Source: Flavobacterium sp. N1736 (GTDB lineage: Bacteria; Bacteroidota; Bacteroidia; Flavobacteriales; Flavobacteriaceae). Taken from it: a stretch of DNA of 64,000 bases. Within the stretch, counting starts at the first letter, position 1. The number at the start of each line of letters is the position of its first letter. The stretch spans positions 4,960,001 to 5,024,000 of the forward strand of contig NZ_CP109994.1 in NCBI RefSeq assembly GCF_025947065.1. Reading direction: 5' to 3'. The translations under genes and the position numbers were made by a program. Below the pieces are notes generated by a model. The model was not told where the DNA came from, did no database searches, and saw nothing but the letters and a program-made list of their open reading frames with translations. Of the stretch, positions 43,625 to 53,905 are shown piece after piece.

Positions 43625-44139
43625 AATAATGATTTGGTTAAGGTTAGATAATAAAGTTTGTAATTATATAATATATCAGTGATAAAATAAATTATTCTTA
43701 ATTTTAAGACTATAAAATATTAATTACGCATCTAAAGTATGTAAATTTTGCTATGTTGTAAATTATAAGAAAATATTTATATTACGAAAACGTTGTAGTG
43801 TTGAAAACTTTTAATTTGAGATCAAGAAATGACAATAAATTATTAAGGAAATAATTTTCTCTTTAACTGATAAATACTTCATAATGAGAGTTTACATTTG
43901 AAAGTATTGTTTATTGATATTCAACTTCTTATTAATCGAATTATGAGGTCATCCCATAATTTTTTGTTAATAGTATTGCTGATAGTTGTATTATGTAATT
44001 GAATTGTTATTTTTGTTCGTTATAAGTTAGAAGAAACTAGAAGTTAATTATTTAATATTTTCAGAATGATTTTTGAAAGAGAAATAAATGAATAGTTAGT
44101 TTAAATAAAGTCTAAGGCATTCAAATTAAATTTAAAATA
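43625..44139. other. 515-base divergent intergenic region, amylase / surA-like
   Basis: AT-rich, with no ORF or RNA gene seen. It holds the divergent starts of the amylase (no TAnnTTTG box found) and the SurA-like gene, whose likely promoter is at 43986-44015. A further TACATTTG lies at 43893-43900, and AAAACGTT at about 43787 has the form of a palindromic core of sugar-regulator operators, but is too short to claim. Confidence 0.5.
43986..44015 (+). promoter_or_regulatory. Promoter of the SurA-like gene
   Basis: TTG at 43986-43988, a 19-base spacer and TATTTTTG at 44008-44015 match the Bacteroidota consensus. It predicts a leader of about 115 bases before the ATG at 44140. Confidence 0.55.
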
Positions 44140-45573
44140 ATGTTATTAAAAAAATTACAGCTAAAAACAATTGATTACAAACTAGGGTTAACAATATGTT
44201 TTTTACTTTTTTTCAACTCATTTATTTCGGCACAAGAAATTATTCCGGATGTAGTAGCACAAAAACCGGTTGAAGTTCCATCTTCTGGACAGAAGCAAAA
44301 AATTGACGGTATTATAGCAACTGTTGGAGATTATATTGTTTTAGATTCTGATATTGATAAAGGATATTTAGAAATTACCAGTCAGGGAGGTTCAATAAAA
44401 GATATTACAAGATGCCAAATGCTTGGTAAACTTTTAGAAGATAAATTATATGCACACCAGGCTATTCAGGATAGTATTATTGTAAGCGATGCTGAAGTAA
44501 GAAGCATGATGGAAGAGCGTTTAAACTATATGCTGCAACAAGTTGGAGATATAAATAAAGTGGTAGCTTATTATAAGAAAAATTCTGTAGAAGAATTTAA
44601 AACTTATTTTGCAGACATATTAAAAGAGCAGAAGTTAGCTTCTGAAATGCAGAAAAAGATTATTGATGGTGTTGAAATTACGCCGGAAGAAGTTCGTAAT
44701 TTCTTTAAAAAAATACCAAAAGATGAATTGCCAACTTTTGGAGCCGAAATGGAAGTGGCACAAATTGTAGTTGAGCCAAAAGTTTCTAAAGAAGACAAGC
44801 AAAAAGTAATAGACCGATTAAATGGCATTAGAAAAGATGTACTTGACGGATCTAGTTTTGCTACAAAAGCAGTTTTATATTCTCAGGATCCCGGATCATC
44901 TTCCGCCGGAGGTTACTATAAAATGACAAGAAAAACACCTTTTGTAAAAGAATTTAAAGATGTTGCTTTTAGTTTAGCTGAAGGTGAAATTTCTGAACCA
45001 TTTGAAACTAATTTTGGATTCCATATTATTATGGTTGATAAAATAAAAGGACAAGAGGTAGAATTACGCCATATTTTAATTGCACCAACAGTTTCTGAAG
45101 ATGCTTTGAAAGAAGCTAAAGAAAGAATTACAAACATTAGAAAAAAGATTGAAAGTAAAGAGATTACTTTTGCTGATGCTGCAAGAACAGAATCTGATGA
45201 GAAAGAAACAAGAGCAAATGGTGGAACTTTAGTGAATCCAAACACACAAGATACCCGTTTTGAGTTGACCAAAATGGATCCAACATTATACAGCCAGGTT
45301 TCAAATTTAAAAGATGCAGAGATTTCTCAACCACTTTTAAATACAGATGAAAAAGGTAAAAAAACGTATAAATTAATTACTGTTACGAACAGAATTGAAG
45401 AGCATACAGCTGATTATGCTAAAGATTATACTAAAATTAAAGAATTAGCTTTAAAAGAAAAACAAATCAATACTATTGCAAAATGGTTTGATACAAAAAT
45501 AAAAGATACCTATATTAAAATTATCGGAGAGTACAGAGATTGTGCTTTTACAAACAATTGGCTGAAAAAATAA
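44140..45573 (+). CDS. SurA-like periplasmic peptidyl-prolyl isomerase
   Basis: A 477-residue protein with a hydrophobic signal (about 16-32, LTICFLLFFNSFISAQ). A SurA-type N-terminal chaperone region follows (IIATVGDYIVLDSDIDKGY, MLGKLLEDKLYAHQAI). Then come two parvulin-type rotamase domains: about 205-305 (MEVAQIVVEP, GGYYKMTRKTPFVKEF, GFHIIMVDK) and about 310-420 (ELRHILIAPTVSED, GGTLVNPN). It probably helps outer-membrane proteins fold. A terminator separates it from moxR. Confidence 0.88.
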   Translation: MLLKKLQLKTIDYKLGLTICFLLFFNSFISAQEIIPDVVAQKPVEVPSSGQKQKIDGIIATVGDYIVLDSDIDKGYLEITSQGGSIKDITRCQMLGKLLEDKLYAHQAIQDSIIVSDAEVRSMMEERLNYMLQQVGDINKVVAYYKKNSVEEFKTYFADILKEQKLASEMQKKIIDGVEITPEEVRNFFKKIPKDELPTFGAEMEVAQIVVEPKVSKEDKQKVIDRLNGIRKDVLDGSSFATKAVLYSQDPGSSSAGGYYKMTRKTPFVKEFKDVAFSLAEGEISEPFETNFGFHIIMVDKIKGQEVELRHILIAPTVSEDALKEAKERITNIRKKIESKEITFADAARTESDEKETRANGGTLVNPNTQDTRFELTKMDPTLYSQVSNLKDAEISQPLLNTDEKGKKTYKLITVTNRIEEHTADYAKDYTKIKELALKEKQINTIAKWFDTKIKDTYIKIIGEYRDCAFTNNWLKK

Positions 45574-45589
45574 TTTTTATTAAATAAAT

Positions 45590-45631
45590 AAAAAGAGTTA
45601 GTTTTATGATTTCATAGCACTAGCTCTTTTT
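45590..45631 (+). terminator. Terminator of the SurA-like gene
   Basis: AAAAAGAGTTAGT / ACTAGCTCTTTTT with a 16-base loop and a T-run. Confidence 0.75.
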
Positions 45632-45651
45632 AATTTTAAATACATTCATAA

Positions 45652-46605
45652 ATGTCTGACGTAACAGCAATTCATAATTTAGTTCAAAAACGCAACGAAT
45701 TAAAAACCGAAATAGCAAAAATCATTGTAGGGCAAGACGCCGTTGTAGATCAAATTTTACTTTGTATATTTTCCGGAGGACACGCTCTTTTAATAGGAGT
45801 ACCGGGTTTAGCAAAAACATTATTGATAAATACTTTGTCTCAGGCGTTAGGATTAGATTTTAAAAGAATACAGTTTACACCGGATTTAATGCCTTCTGAT
45901 ATTTTAGGAAGCGAGATTTTAGATGAAAACAGAAGATTTAAATTTATAAAAGGACCGGTTTTTTCTAATATTATCCTGGCAGATGAGATCAACAGAACGC
46001 CGCCTAAAACACAGGCAGCTTTGCTTGAGGCAATGCAGGAGCGCTCGGTTACAATTGCCGGCGAAAACCATAAGTTAGATTTACCTTATTTTGTATTGGC
46101 AACGCAAAATCCAATTGAACAAGAAGGAACTTATCCATTGCCGGAAGCTCAGTTAGACCGTTTTATGTTTGCCGTAAAATTAGAATATCCAAGTTTTGAA
46201 GAAGAAGTGCAAGTCGTAAAACGTACAACTTCTGATGCCAAAACAACAATTAATCCTTTGTTTACAGCGCAGGAAATTATCGATTTTCAGCACTTGATTC
46301 GAAGAATTCCTGTAGCAGATAATGTTATTGAATATGCCGTGTCTTTAGTAAGTAAAACACGTCCTGATAATGCTTTGTCAAATGATTTTGTAAAGAATTA
46401 TTTAGATTGGGGAGCAGGACCAAGAGCCTCTCAGAACCTAATCCTGGCAGCAAAAGCACACGCCGCTTTTAACGGTAAATTTTCGCCGGATATTGAAGAT
46501 GTAAAAGCAGTTGCAACCGGAATTTTGCGTCACAGAATTATCAAAAATTATAAAGCAGATGCTGAAGGAATAACAGAAGAAATTATCATTCAAAAATTAT
46601 TATAA
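45652..46605 (+). CDS. MoxR-family AAA+ ATPase
   Basis: A 317-residue ATPase. Walker A is GVPGLAKTLL, Walker B ILADEINRTPPKTQAALLEAMQE, and sensor 1 is in FVLATQNPIEQEGTYPLPEAQLDRF; the C-terminal lid domain ends the protein. MoxR proteins act as chaperones, usually with a DUF58 or von Willebrand partner encoded next to them. Here a terminator follows directly and no such partner is present, so its client is unknown. Confidence 0.9.
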   Translation: MSDVTAIHNLVQKRNELKTEIAKIIVGQDAVVDQILLCIFSGGHALLIGVPGLAKTLLINTLSQALGLDFKRIQFTPDLMPSDILGSEILDENRRFKFIKGPVFSNIILADEINRTPPKTQAALLEAMQERSVTIAGENHKLDLPYFVLATQNPIEQEGTYPLPEAQLDRFMFAVKLEYPSFEEEVQVVKRTTSDAKTTINPLFTAQEIIDFQHLIRRIPVADNVIEYAVSLVSKTRPDNALSNDFVKNYLDWGAGPRASQNLILAAKAHAAFNGKFSPDIEDVKAVATGILRHRIIKNYKADAEGITEEIIIQKLL

Positions 46606-46623
46606 AAACATAGAAAATTCAAG

Positions 46624-46656
46624 AAAAGCCTAGCATTTAATTGTTAGGCTTTTTTT
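46624..46656 (+). terminator. Terminator of moxR
   Basis: AAAAGCCTAGCA / TGTTAGGCTTTT with a 6-base loop and a long T-run. Confidence 0.82.
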
Positions 46657-46992
46657 GTTTTAATCGACGTTGATGTTGTAAAATTATCTTTAATAAAAGC
46701 TTCATAAATTCTATGATGAACATTCTTGAAAAGTCGATTTTTATGGCAACTATAACGATGTAAATTCTAATTTAGAAAGGTTCTTGATTTAAAACGGCCT
46801 TAAAATAACGTTTGTTTATAACAACAAATTTCGACTTTGTTAAAGAAAAGATTTTAAAATGTTGAAAAATCATTTTTTTAATAAAAATTTGATTTTTTAG
46901 CAAAAACGAGCATTCAAAATCGTTTTTTAACAATAATAATTTTTGAAAAGGCGACTTCCATTATATTTTTTTTAATTCTCGGCTTTAATAAC

Positions 46993-47000
46993 TAAATTTG
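46993..47000 (+). promoter_or_regulatory. -7 box of acnB
   Basis: TAAATTTG matches TAnnTTTG, 40 bases before the ATG. Confidence 0.5.
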
Positions 47001-47039
47001 CGAACAAAAAAATAAAAATACCTACAAAAGACTTTTAAT

Positions 47040-49811
47040 ATGAATATTTATCAGGATTACATTAAAGAGATTGCTGATCGTAAAGACCAGGGACTTCACC
47101 CAAAACCAATTGATGGTGCTGACTTATTAAGCGACATTATTGAACAAATTAAAGATGTAAATAACGAGTACAGAGAAGATTCTCTTAAATTCTTTGTTTA
47201 TAATGTTGTGCCGGGAACTACCAGCGCTGCAGGTCTTAAAGCTAAATTTTTAAAAGAAATAATTCTTGGTGAATTTGAAGTAAAAGAAATCACGCCTGCT
47301 TTTGCTTTTGAATTATTATCTCACATGAAAGGCGGACCTTCTATCGAAGTGCTGTTGGATTTAGCTCTTGGTGATGATTTTGTTACTGCCAAAGAAGCTG
47401 CAAATGTTCTTAAAACACAAGTTTATCTTTATGAGGCAGACACAGACCGCCTAAAAGAAGCTTTTAAAAATGATAGTGTAATCGCAAGAGAGATTCTTGA
47501 AAGTTACGCAAAAGCAGAATTTTTTACTTCATTGCCAGAAGTAGTTGAAGAAATTAAAGTGGTTACTTATATCGCCGGTGAGGGTGATATTTCGACTGAC
47601 TTGTTGTCTCCGGGTAATCAGGCTCACTCACGTTCTGACCGTGAACTTCACGGTAAATGCATGATCACTCCTCAGGCACAAGACGAAATCAAGATGCTGC
47701 AAGCACAATATCCTGATGCAAGTGTGATGTTAATTGCAGAAAAAGGTACGATGGGTGTAGGTTCATCCAGAATGTCAGGAGTAAATAACGTGGCTCTTTG
47801 GACAGGTAAACAAGCAAGTCCATATGTTCCATTTATTAATATTGCTCCAATTGTTGCAGGAACAAACGGTATTTCTCCAATTTTCCTAACAACGGTTGAC
47901 GTTACGGGTGGTATTGGTTTAGATCTTAAAAACTGGGTAAAAAAGCTGGATGCAAATGGCGATATTATTCGTAATGAAAATAATGAACCAATTTTAGAAG
48001 AAGCATACTCTGTAGCTACCGGTACAGTGCTTACCATAAACACAAAAACTAAGAAACTTTATAACGGAGACAAAGAATTAATTGATATTTCTAAGGCATT
48101 CACGCCTCAGAAAATGGAATTTATAAAAGCCGGAGGATCATATGCAATTGTATTTGGTAAAAAACTTCAAACATTAGCAGCGAAAGTTCTGGATATTGAA
48201 GCTCCGCTTGTATTTGCTCCATCAAAAGAGATTTCTATTGAGGGTCAAGGTCTTACGGCAGTAGAAAAAATCTTCAACAGAAATGCTGTTGGAATAACTC
48301 CGGGTAAAGTATTACATGCAGGTTCAGATGTTCGTGTAGAAGTTAATATTGTAGGTTCACAAGATACAACTGGTCTTATGACGGCTCAGGAATTAGAGTC
48401 TATGGCAGCAACAGTAATTTCGCCAATCGTAGACGGAGCATATCAATCTGGTTGTCATACAGCTTCTGTATGGGATAAAAAAGCGCAGGCTAATATTCCA
48501 AAATTGATGAAATTTATGAACGATTTCGGTTTAATCACGGCTCGTGACCCGAAAGCTGTTTATCACTCCATGACAGATGTAATTCATAAAGTTCTTAACG
48601 ATATTACAATAGACGAGTGGGCTATCATTATTGGTGGTGACTCTCATACAAGAATGTCAAAAGGGGTTGCTTTTGGTGCAGACTCAGGAACAGTTGCTCT
48701 TGCACTTGCTACCGGCGAGGCTTCAATGCCAATTCCGGAATCTGTAAAAGTGACATTTATTGGAGAAATGAAAGGTTATATGGACTTCCGTGATGTAGTG
48801 CATTCAACACAATCTCAAATGCTTAAAAAGTTTGGTGGTGAAAATGTATTCCAGGGAAGAATTATTGAAGTTCATCTTGGAACTCTGACTGCTGACCAGG
48901 CATTTACGTTTACAGATTGGACTGCAGAAATGAAAGCAAAAGCGTCTATCTGTATTTCTGAAGATGATACTTTGATCGACTCACTGGAGATTGCAAAAGG
49001 AAGAATCCAGATCATGATCAATAAAGGTATGGATAATCACAAACAAGTTCTTCAGGGATTGATTAACAAAGCAGATAAGAGAATTGCCGAAATTAAATCA
49101 GCTGAGAAACCAGCCTTAACTCCGGATGCAAATGCGAAGTATTATGCTGAAGTTGTTGTTGATCTTGATCAAATTGTAGAACCAATGATTGCTGATCCGG
49201 ACGTTAATAATGTTGATGTTTCTAAACGATATACGCACGATACAATCAGACCATTATCTTTTTACGGAGGAGTTAAAAAAGTAGATCTTGGATTTATCGG
49301 TTCTTGCATGGTTCATAAAGGAGATATGAAAATCCTTGCTCAAATGCTTAAAAATATAGAAGATTTACATGGTAAAGTTGAGTTTAAAGCGCCGCTTGTG
49401 GTAGCGCCGCCAACTTATAACATTGTAGATGAGCTTAAAGCCGAAGGTGACTGGGAAGTTTTACAGAAATACTCAGGTTTCGAATTTGACGATAATGCTC
49501 CTAAAGGTGCAGCACGTACAGAATACGAAAACATGTTGTATTTAGAGCGTCCGGGATGTAACCTATGTATGGGTAATCAGGAAAAAGCTGCAAAAGGAGA
49601 TACTGTAATGGCAACTTCTACACGTTTGTTCCAAGGAAGAGTCGTAGAGGATACTGAAGGTAAAAAAGGAGAGTCATTACTTTCTTCAACACCAGTAGTA
49701 GTATTGTCTACAATTCTTGGCAGAACTCCTACAATGGATGAATATACAGCCGCAGTAGAAGGTATTAGCTTAACTAAATTTGCACCATCAAGCAAACAAT
49801 TAGTGATGTAA
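47040..49811 (+). CDS. acnB: Aconitase B (bifunctional aconitate hydratase 2 / 2-methylisocitrate dehydratase)
   Basis: A 923-residue enzyme of the citric acid and methylcitrate cycles, using a [4Fe-4S] cluster. The N-terminal HEAT-like domain special to AcnB (about 1-160, FELLSHMKGGPSIEVLLDLA) is followed by the swivel domain (about 170-380) and the three cluster domains. Cluster cysteines are near SGCHTA, in GFIGSCMVHKG, and in RPGCNLCMGNQEKA. It is longer than E. coli AcnB (865) because of inserts. A second, unrelated-type aconitase follows after a terminator. Confidence 0.96.
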   Translation: MNIYQDYIKEIADRKDQGLHPKPIDGADLLSDIIEQIKDVNNEYREDSLKFFVYNVVPGTTSAAGLKAKFLKEIILGEFEVKEITPAFAFELLSHMKGGPSIEVLLDLALGDDFVTAKEAANVLKTQVYLYEADTDRLKEAFKNDSVIAREILESYAKAEFFTSLPEVVEEIKVVTYIAGEGDISTDLLSPGNQAHSRSDRELHGKCMITPQAQDEIKMLQAQYPDASVMLIAEKGTMGVGSSRMSGVNNVALWTGKQASPYVPFINIAPIVAGTNGISPIFLTTVDVTGGIGLDLKNWVKKLDANGDIIRNENNEPILEEAYSVATGTVLTINTKTKKLYNGDKELIDISKAFTPQKMEFIKAGGSYAIVFGKKLQTLAAKVLDIEAPLVFAPSKEISIEGQGLTAVEKIFNRNAVGITPGKVLHAGSDVRVEVNIVGSQDTTGLMTAQELESMAATVISPIVDGAYQSGCHTASVWDKKAQANIPKLMKFMNDFGLITARDPKAVYHSMTDVIHKVLNDITIDEWAIIIGGDSHTRMSKGVAFGADSGTVALALATGEASMPIPESVKVTFIGEMKGYMDFRDVVHSTQSQMLKKFGGENVFQGRIIEVHLGTLTADQAFTFTDWTAEMKAKASICISEDDTLIDSLEIAKGRIQIMINKGMDNHKQVLQGLINKADKRIAEIKSAEKPALTPDANAKYYAEVVVDLDQIVEPMIADPDVNNVDVSKRYTHDTIRPLSFYGGVKKVDLGFIGSCMVHKGDMKILAQMLKNIEDLHGKVEFKAPLVVAPPTYNIVDELKAEGDWEVLQKYSGFEFDDNAPKGAARTEYENMLYLERPGCNLCMGNQEKAAKGDTVMATSTRLFQGRVVEDTEGKKGESLLSSTPVVVLSTILGRTPTMDEYTAAVEGISLTKFAPSSKQLVM

Positions 49812-49841
49812 TACACATGATTAGTTATAATCATTATATAT

Positions 49842-49872
49842 AAAAAGCCCGAGTGATAAACTCGGGCTTTTT
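49842..49872 (+). terminator. Terminator of acnB
   Basis: AAAAAGCCCGAGT / ACTCGGGCTTTTT with a 5-base loop. It separates the two aconitase genes into different transcripts. Confidence 0.87.
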
Positions 49873-49942
49873 CTTTTCCAGCTCCTCAATTATTTGTAAC
49901 TTGTCATGTTCAAAATAAAAAAAACAAAAACAATTATAACTT

Positions 49943-52207
49943 ATGGCTTTTGATATTGAAATGATTAAAAAAGTGTATGAGAACATGCCCGATCGTGTTG
50001 ACAAAGCACGCGAGATAGTTGGTCGTCCACTTACTTTAACGGAGAAAATTTTGTACAATCACCTTTGGGATGGAAATCCAACAAAGGCGTTTGGAAGAGG
50101 AGTAGATTATGTTGATTTTGCACCAGATCGTGTAGCATGTCAGGATGCAACTGCTCAAATGGCATTATTGCAATTTATGCACGCCGGAAAAGCTAAGGTG
50201 GCAGTACCTACAACAGTTCACTGCGATCACTTGATTCAGGCAAAAGTAGATGCCGCAACCGATTTGGCCAGAGCAAAAACACAAAGTAACGAAGTTTTCG
50301 ATTTCTTATCGTCAGTTTCAAATAAATACGGAATTGGTTTCTGGAAACCGGGAGCCGGAATTATTCACCAGGTAGTACTTGAAAATTATGCTTTCCCTGG
50401 CGGAATGATGATTGGTACCGATTCTCACACTGTAAATGCAGGTGGTTTAGGAATGGTAGCTATTGGTGTTGGTGGAGCAGATGCTGTAGACGTTATGTCC
50501 GGTATGGCTTGGGAATTAAAATTCCCTAAATTAATTGGAGTAAAATTAACTGGTAAATTATCAGGATGGACTGCTCCTAAAGATGTAATCCTTAAAGTTG
50601 CCGGTATCCTTACTGTAAAAGGTGGTACAGGTGCAATTGTTGAATATTTTGGCGAAGGAGCAACTTCTATGTCTTGTACCGGTAAAGGTACTATTTGTAA
50701 CATGGGTGCCGAAATTGGAGCTACAACTTCAACTTTTGGATATGATGATTCTATGAGTCGTTACTTACGTTCTACAAACAGAGCCGATGTTGCCGATGCT
50801 GCAGATAAAGTAGCTTCTTACTTAACCGGAGATCCGGAAGTTTATGCTAACCCGGAACAATATTTTGATCAGGTTATAGAAATTAACTTAACAGAATTAG
50901 AACCACACTTAAACGGTCCTTTTACACCGGATTTGGCTACTCCAATTTCTAAAATGAAAGAAGAAGCGATCAAAAATAACTGGCCATTACAAATTCAGGT
51001 TGGTTTAATTGGTTCATGTACAAACTCTTCTTACGAAGATATTTCACGTGCAGCTTCTTTAGCCAGACAAGTAAGTGCTAAAAACTTAAAAACTAAATCT
51101 CAATTTACCATTACCCCAGGTTCAGAAGTAGTACGTTATACAATTGAAAGAGACGGATTTATTGATACTTTCGAGAAAATTGGTGCTACTGTTTTTGCTA
51201 ATGCCTGCGGACCATGTATTGGTATGTGGGACAGAGATGGTGCGGAAAAAGAAGAAAGAAATACAATCGTTCACTCTTTCAACCGTAACTTCTCAAAACG
51301 TGCAGATGGTAATCCAAACACTTTAGCCTTCGTAGGTTCGCCGGAATTGGTAACTGCAATGGCTATTGCCGGTGATTTAGGTTTTAACCCATTAACAGAT
51401 ACTTTAATCAATGAAGATGGAGAAGAAGTAATGCTTGAAGCTCCAACAGGAGACGAATTGCCTCCAAAAGGATTTGATGTTAAAGATCCGGGATTTCAGG
51501 TTCCGGCAGAAGACGGTTCAGGAGTTCAGGTTGTAGTTAGTCCAACATCTGAACGTTTGCAATTATTAGCTCCGTTTGATGCATGGGATGGAAAAAATAT
51601 TACCGGTGCTAAATTATTAATCAAAGCATTCGGAAAATGTACAACCGATCACATTTCTATGGCTGGACCATGGTTGCGTTTCCGCGGACACTTAGATAAT
51701 ATTTCTAACAATATGTTGATTGGTGCTGTAAATGCATTCAACCAAAAAACAAACTCCGTTAAAAATCAATTAACCGGAGCTTACGATGCAGTTCCTGCTG
51801 TAGCTCGTGCATACAAAGCGGCCGGAGTCCCATCAATCGTTGTGGGAGATCACAATTATGGTGAAGGTTCATCTCGTGAGCATGCTGCAATGGAACCACG
51901 TTTTTTAGGCGTTAAAGCGGTATTAGTAAAATCTTTTGCACGTATACACGAAACAAACCTTAAAAAACAAGGTCTTTTAGGATTAACATTCGCTACTGAA
52001 ACTGATTATGATAAAATTCAGGAAAATGATACCATTAATTTTACTGATTTAACCGAGTTCGCTCCGGGAAAACCATTAACATTAGAGTTCATTCATGCAG
52101 ATGGTACAAAAGATATTATCTTGGCAAACCATACTTACAACGCAGGTCAAATTGGCTGGTTCGTTGCGGGTTCAGCATTAAACTTAATTGCTGCCGGAAA
52201 AGCATAA
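49943..52207 (+). CDS. Aconitate hydratase, mitochondrial-type
   Basis: A 754-residue aconitase of the same class as the mitochondrial enzyme, distinct from AcnB. It has [29 protein letters not shown] (first cluster Cys), [12 protein letters not shown] (second and third Cys) and the C-terminal swivel domain with [19 protein letters not shown]. It interconverts citrate and isocitrate. Being next to acnB, yet with its own terminators, it may serve another growth or oxidative condition; this is inference. Confidence 0.93.
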   Translation: MAFDIEMIKKVYENMPDRVDKAREIVGRPLTLTEKILYNHLWDGNPTKAFGRGVDYVDFAPDRVACQDATAQMALLQFMHAGKAKVAVPTTVHCDHLIQAKVDAATDLARAKTQSNEVFDFLSSVSNKYGIGFWKPGAGIIHQVVLENYAFPGGMMIGTDSHTVNAGGLGMVAIGVGGADAVDVMSGMAWELKFPKLIGVKLTGKLSGWTAPKDVILKVAGILTVKGGTGAIVEYFGEGATSMSCTGKGTICNMGAEIGATTSTFGYDDSMSRYLRSTNRADVADAADKVASYLTGDPEVYANPEQYFDQVIEINLTELEPHLNGPFTPDLATPISKMKEEAIKNNWPLQIQVGLIGSCTNSSYEDISRAASLARQVSAKNLKTKSQFTITPGSEVVRYTIERDGFIDTFEKIGATVFANACGPCIGMWDRDGAEKEERNTIVHSFNRNFSKRADGNPNTLAFVGSPELVTAMAIAGDLGFNPLTDTLINEDGEEVMLEAPTGDELPPKGFDVKDPGFQVPAEDGSGVQVVVSPTSERLQLLAPFDAWDGKNITGAKLLIKAFGKCTTDHISMAGPWLRFRGHLDNISNNMLIGAVNAFNQKTNSVKNQLTGAYDAVPAVARAYKAAGVPSIVVGDHNYGEGSSREHAAMEPRFLGVKAVLVKSFARIHETNLKKQGLLGLTFATETDYDKIQENDTINFTDLTEFAPGKPLTLEFIHADGTKDIILANHTYNAGQIGWFVAGSALNLIAAGKA

Positions 52208-52228
52208 TCTAAAAATTTTAATTATACC

Positions 52229-52259
52229 AAAAACGCTCTGTGAAAACAGAGCGTTTTTT
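52229..52259 (+). terminator. Terminator of the second aconitase
   Basis: AAAAACGCTCTGT / ACAGAGCGTTTTT with a 4-base loop. Confidence 0.87.
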
Positions 52260-52287
52260 ATTTAGTATTTTATATTTTTTTATGAAT

Positions 52288-53667
52288 TTATGGATTCACT
52301 TTAGAGTCATTGTTGATAGCTGAAAAAACTTTGATTCGATCTGGTTTAGTAGCTTCAAATTCGTCAATAGAAATGTTATACACACTAGTCGATGGTGTTT
52401 CAGAATAATCATTATACGTATATCCACCAATAATATATAACTTACCATTAGAATAATACATTGCAGAAGATTTTAAGCCCAACTCAATTGCGTATTCTTT
52501 TAATTCCTTAGATGTTATATTATAAGTAAGCATTTTTTTGTCTTCAAAACAATAAATAATATTATTGCAATATGTCACAGCAGGCTTTTCCAACCCAGAA
52601 AACAACTCGCCTTGAGTTTCGTATTTTTCTGTAGTCAAATCAAAAGTCTCTACTTGAGTCAAAGTTTTTCCGTTAAAACCACCAATCAGATAAACTTTAT
52701 TGTCAATTAAAATCCCAGATGCTTGTTTTGCAGTTGGCATATCTGCAAGTTGATACCAATATCCCGAAGTTATATCATAAAGATGTACCTTGTTTGTAAA
52801 TGCCGTTGGGCCTTTTTCATTTGCTTTTATAGAGCCGCCCATTACAACAATATTATCTTTATAAGTAAAAGAAGCAGCATTTGAAGCTTGGTGAGGATAT
52901 GTTTTATCAATAGTTATCGTTTGTCTATTCGTGTCGAAAACTTCAATCTGATCTTGTAAATATTCAAATTTTCCATTAGCTGAAACTCTTTTTCCGCCTA
53001 AAATATAAATTGAATTGTTGTAATAATTAAGATTATGATAAGCCCTTTTTTTGAATTTTACTTCAGAGGCTTGCCAGGAATCCGTCTTAATATCGTAAAT
53101 CAACATTTTGTCTTTGTAGACCTGACCATTAAATTGAAACTGAAGTTCTTTTAAATAATCTGCCATGGTAAAATCGGGCTTTTCTCTTTTAATTTTGTTA
53201 AAAGCATCCATTTTAAAACTCGCATCTCCGCCAATAACATAAATCTTATCATCCTTTAAAACAGAACCAAATGCGAAAATGCCATAAGGTAAAGATGCTG
53301 CTTTATTAAAGCTTAGTTTTGATTTCAGTTTTAATTTATGATTTGCAGAAATTGTTAGTCCGGATAAATTTTCTATTTCTTCATAAAGAAAAACCGTTGG
53401 CTTTTCTCGGATGTCACTCAAACTTATTTTTCTGGAAATATATCCAATATGAGAAAATTCTAATGTATCATTTTCTCTAAAATTTGATACATATTTTAAT
53501 GAAAACTGCCCTTTTTCATTAGTTAAACCAATAGTATTTGTGTTCAAAGAACGTACATTAACATCTTCAACAGGTAAATTTGTTTTTTGAGAAATAACAA
53601 CACCTTTTATGTTTTGAGCAGTCAGAAATAATGGAAATAAGACCAGAAATAAGAAGATTTTTTTCAA
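52288..53667 (-). CDS. Kelch-repeat protein with N-terminal carboxypeptidase-regulatory-like domain
   Basis: Secreted protein of about 459 residues. From the TTG at 53667 it begins with a good signal peptide (KKIFLFLVLFPLFLTAQ). A beta-sandwich domain of the CarboxypepD_reg-like type follows (about 18-95: IKGVVISQKTNLPVEDVNV, LEFSHIGYISRKI). The rest is a run of Kelch blades (YVIGGDASF, YILGGKRVS, VVMGGSIKA, YLIGGFNGK, YIIGGYTYN), probably a propeller. An in-frame ATG at 53727 would bury the signal behind 20 residues, so I prefer the TTG. Ligand unknown. No TonB receptor is nearby. Confidence 0.75.
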   Translation of the reverse strand: MKKIFLFLVLFPLFLTAQNIKGVVISQKTNLPVEDVNVRSLNTNTIGLTNEKGQFSLKYVSNFRENDTLEFSHIGYISRKISLSDIREKPTVFLYEEIENLSGLTISANHKLKLKSKLSFNKAASLPYGIFAFGSVLKDDKIYVIGGDASFKMDAFNKIKREKPDFTMADYLKELQFQFNGQVYKDKMLIYDIKTDSWQASEVKFKKRAYHNLNYYNNSIYILGGKRVSANGKFEYLQDQIEVFDTNRQTITIDKTYPHQASNAASFTYKDNIVVMGGSIKANEKGPTAFTNKVHLYDITSGYWYQLADMPTAKQASGILIDNKVYLIGGFNGKTLTQVETFDLTTEKYETQGELFSGLEKPAVTYCNNIIYCFEDKKMLTYNITSKELKEYAIELGLKSSAMYYSNGKLYIIGGYTYNDYSETPSTSVYNISIDEFEATKPDRIKVFSAINNDSKVNP

Positions 53668-53905
53668 AATATGTTCATTTAAAATTACCGAATTATTTTT
53701 AAATACTATTTTTCGTATAAAACGCACGTTTTTAACTAATTAGCTCAATTTTCATGCCGAATTTGTTAATTTGAACCTAAAGAGATGTTAAAAAAGGCAT
53801 TTTTTTTGCATAAAAATGTTAAATTCGCCTTATTAGTAAAAGAATCGTTCTTTTTTTGAGTTTTATAAATGAAGCACAAAATTTAAAAAAAATTCCCCCC
53901 AAGAA

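Larger units (their letters stand above)
46606..47039. other. 434-base intergenic region, moxR / acnB
   Basis: After the moxR terminator (46624-46656) the DNA is very AT-rich, with no ORF seen. A small hairpin AAAAACGA / TCGTTTTT with a following T-run lies at 46902-46928. The likely acnB -7 box TAAATTTG is at 46993-47000, 40 bases before the start. Confidence 0.5.

Noticed and set aside
43787..43794. AAAACGTT as a sugar-regulator operator before the amylase
   Set aside because: An 8-base palindromic core alone is too short, and no regulator gene is nearby.
47672..48043. Open frame of 123 codons on the minus strand within acnB
   Set aside because: Antisense to conserved swivel-domain coding sequence; no motifs and no promoter.
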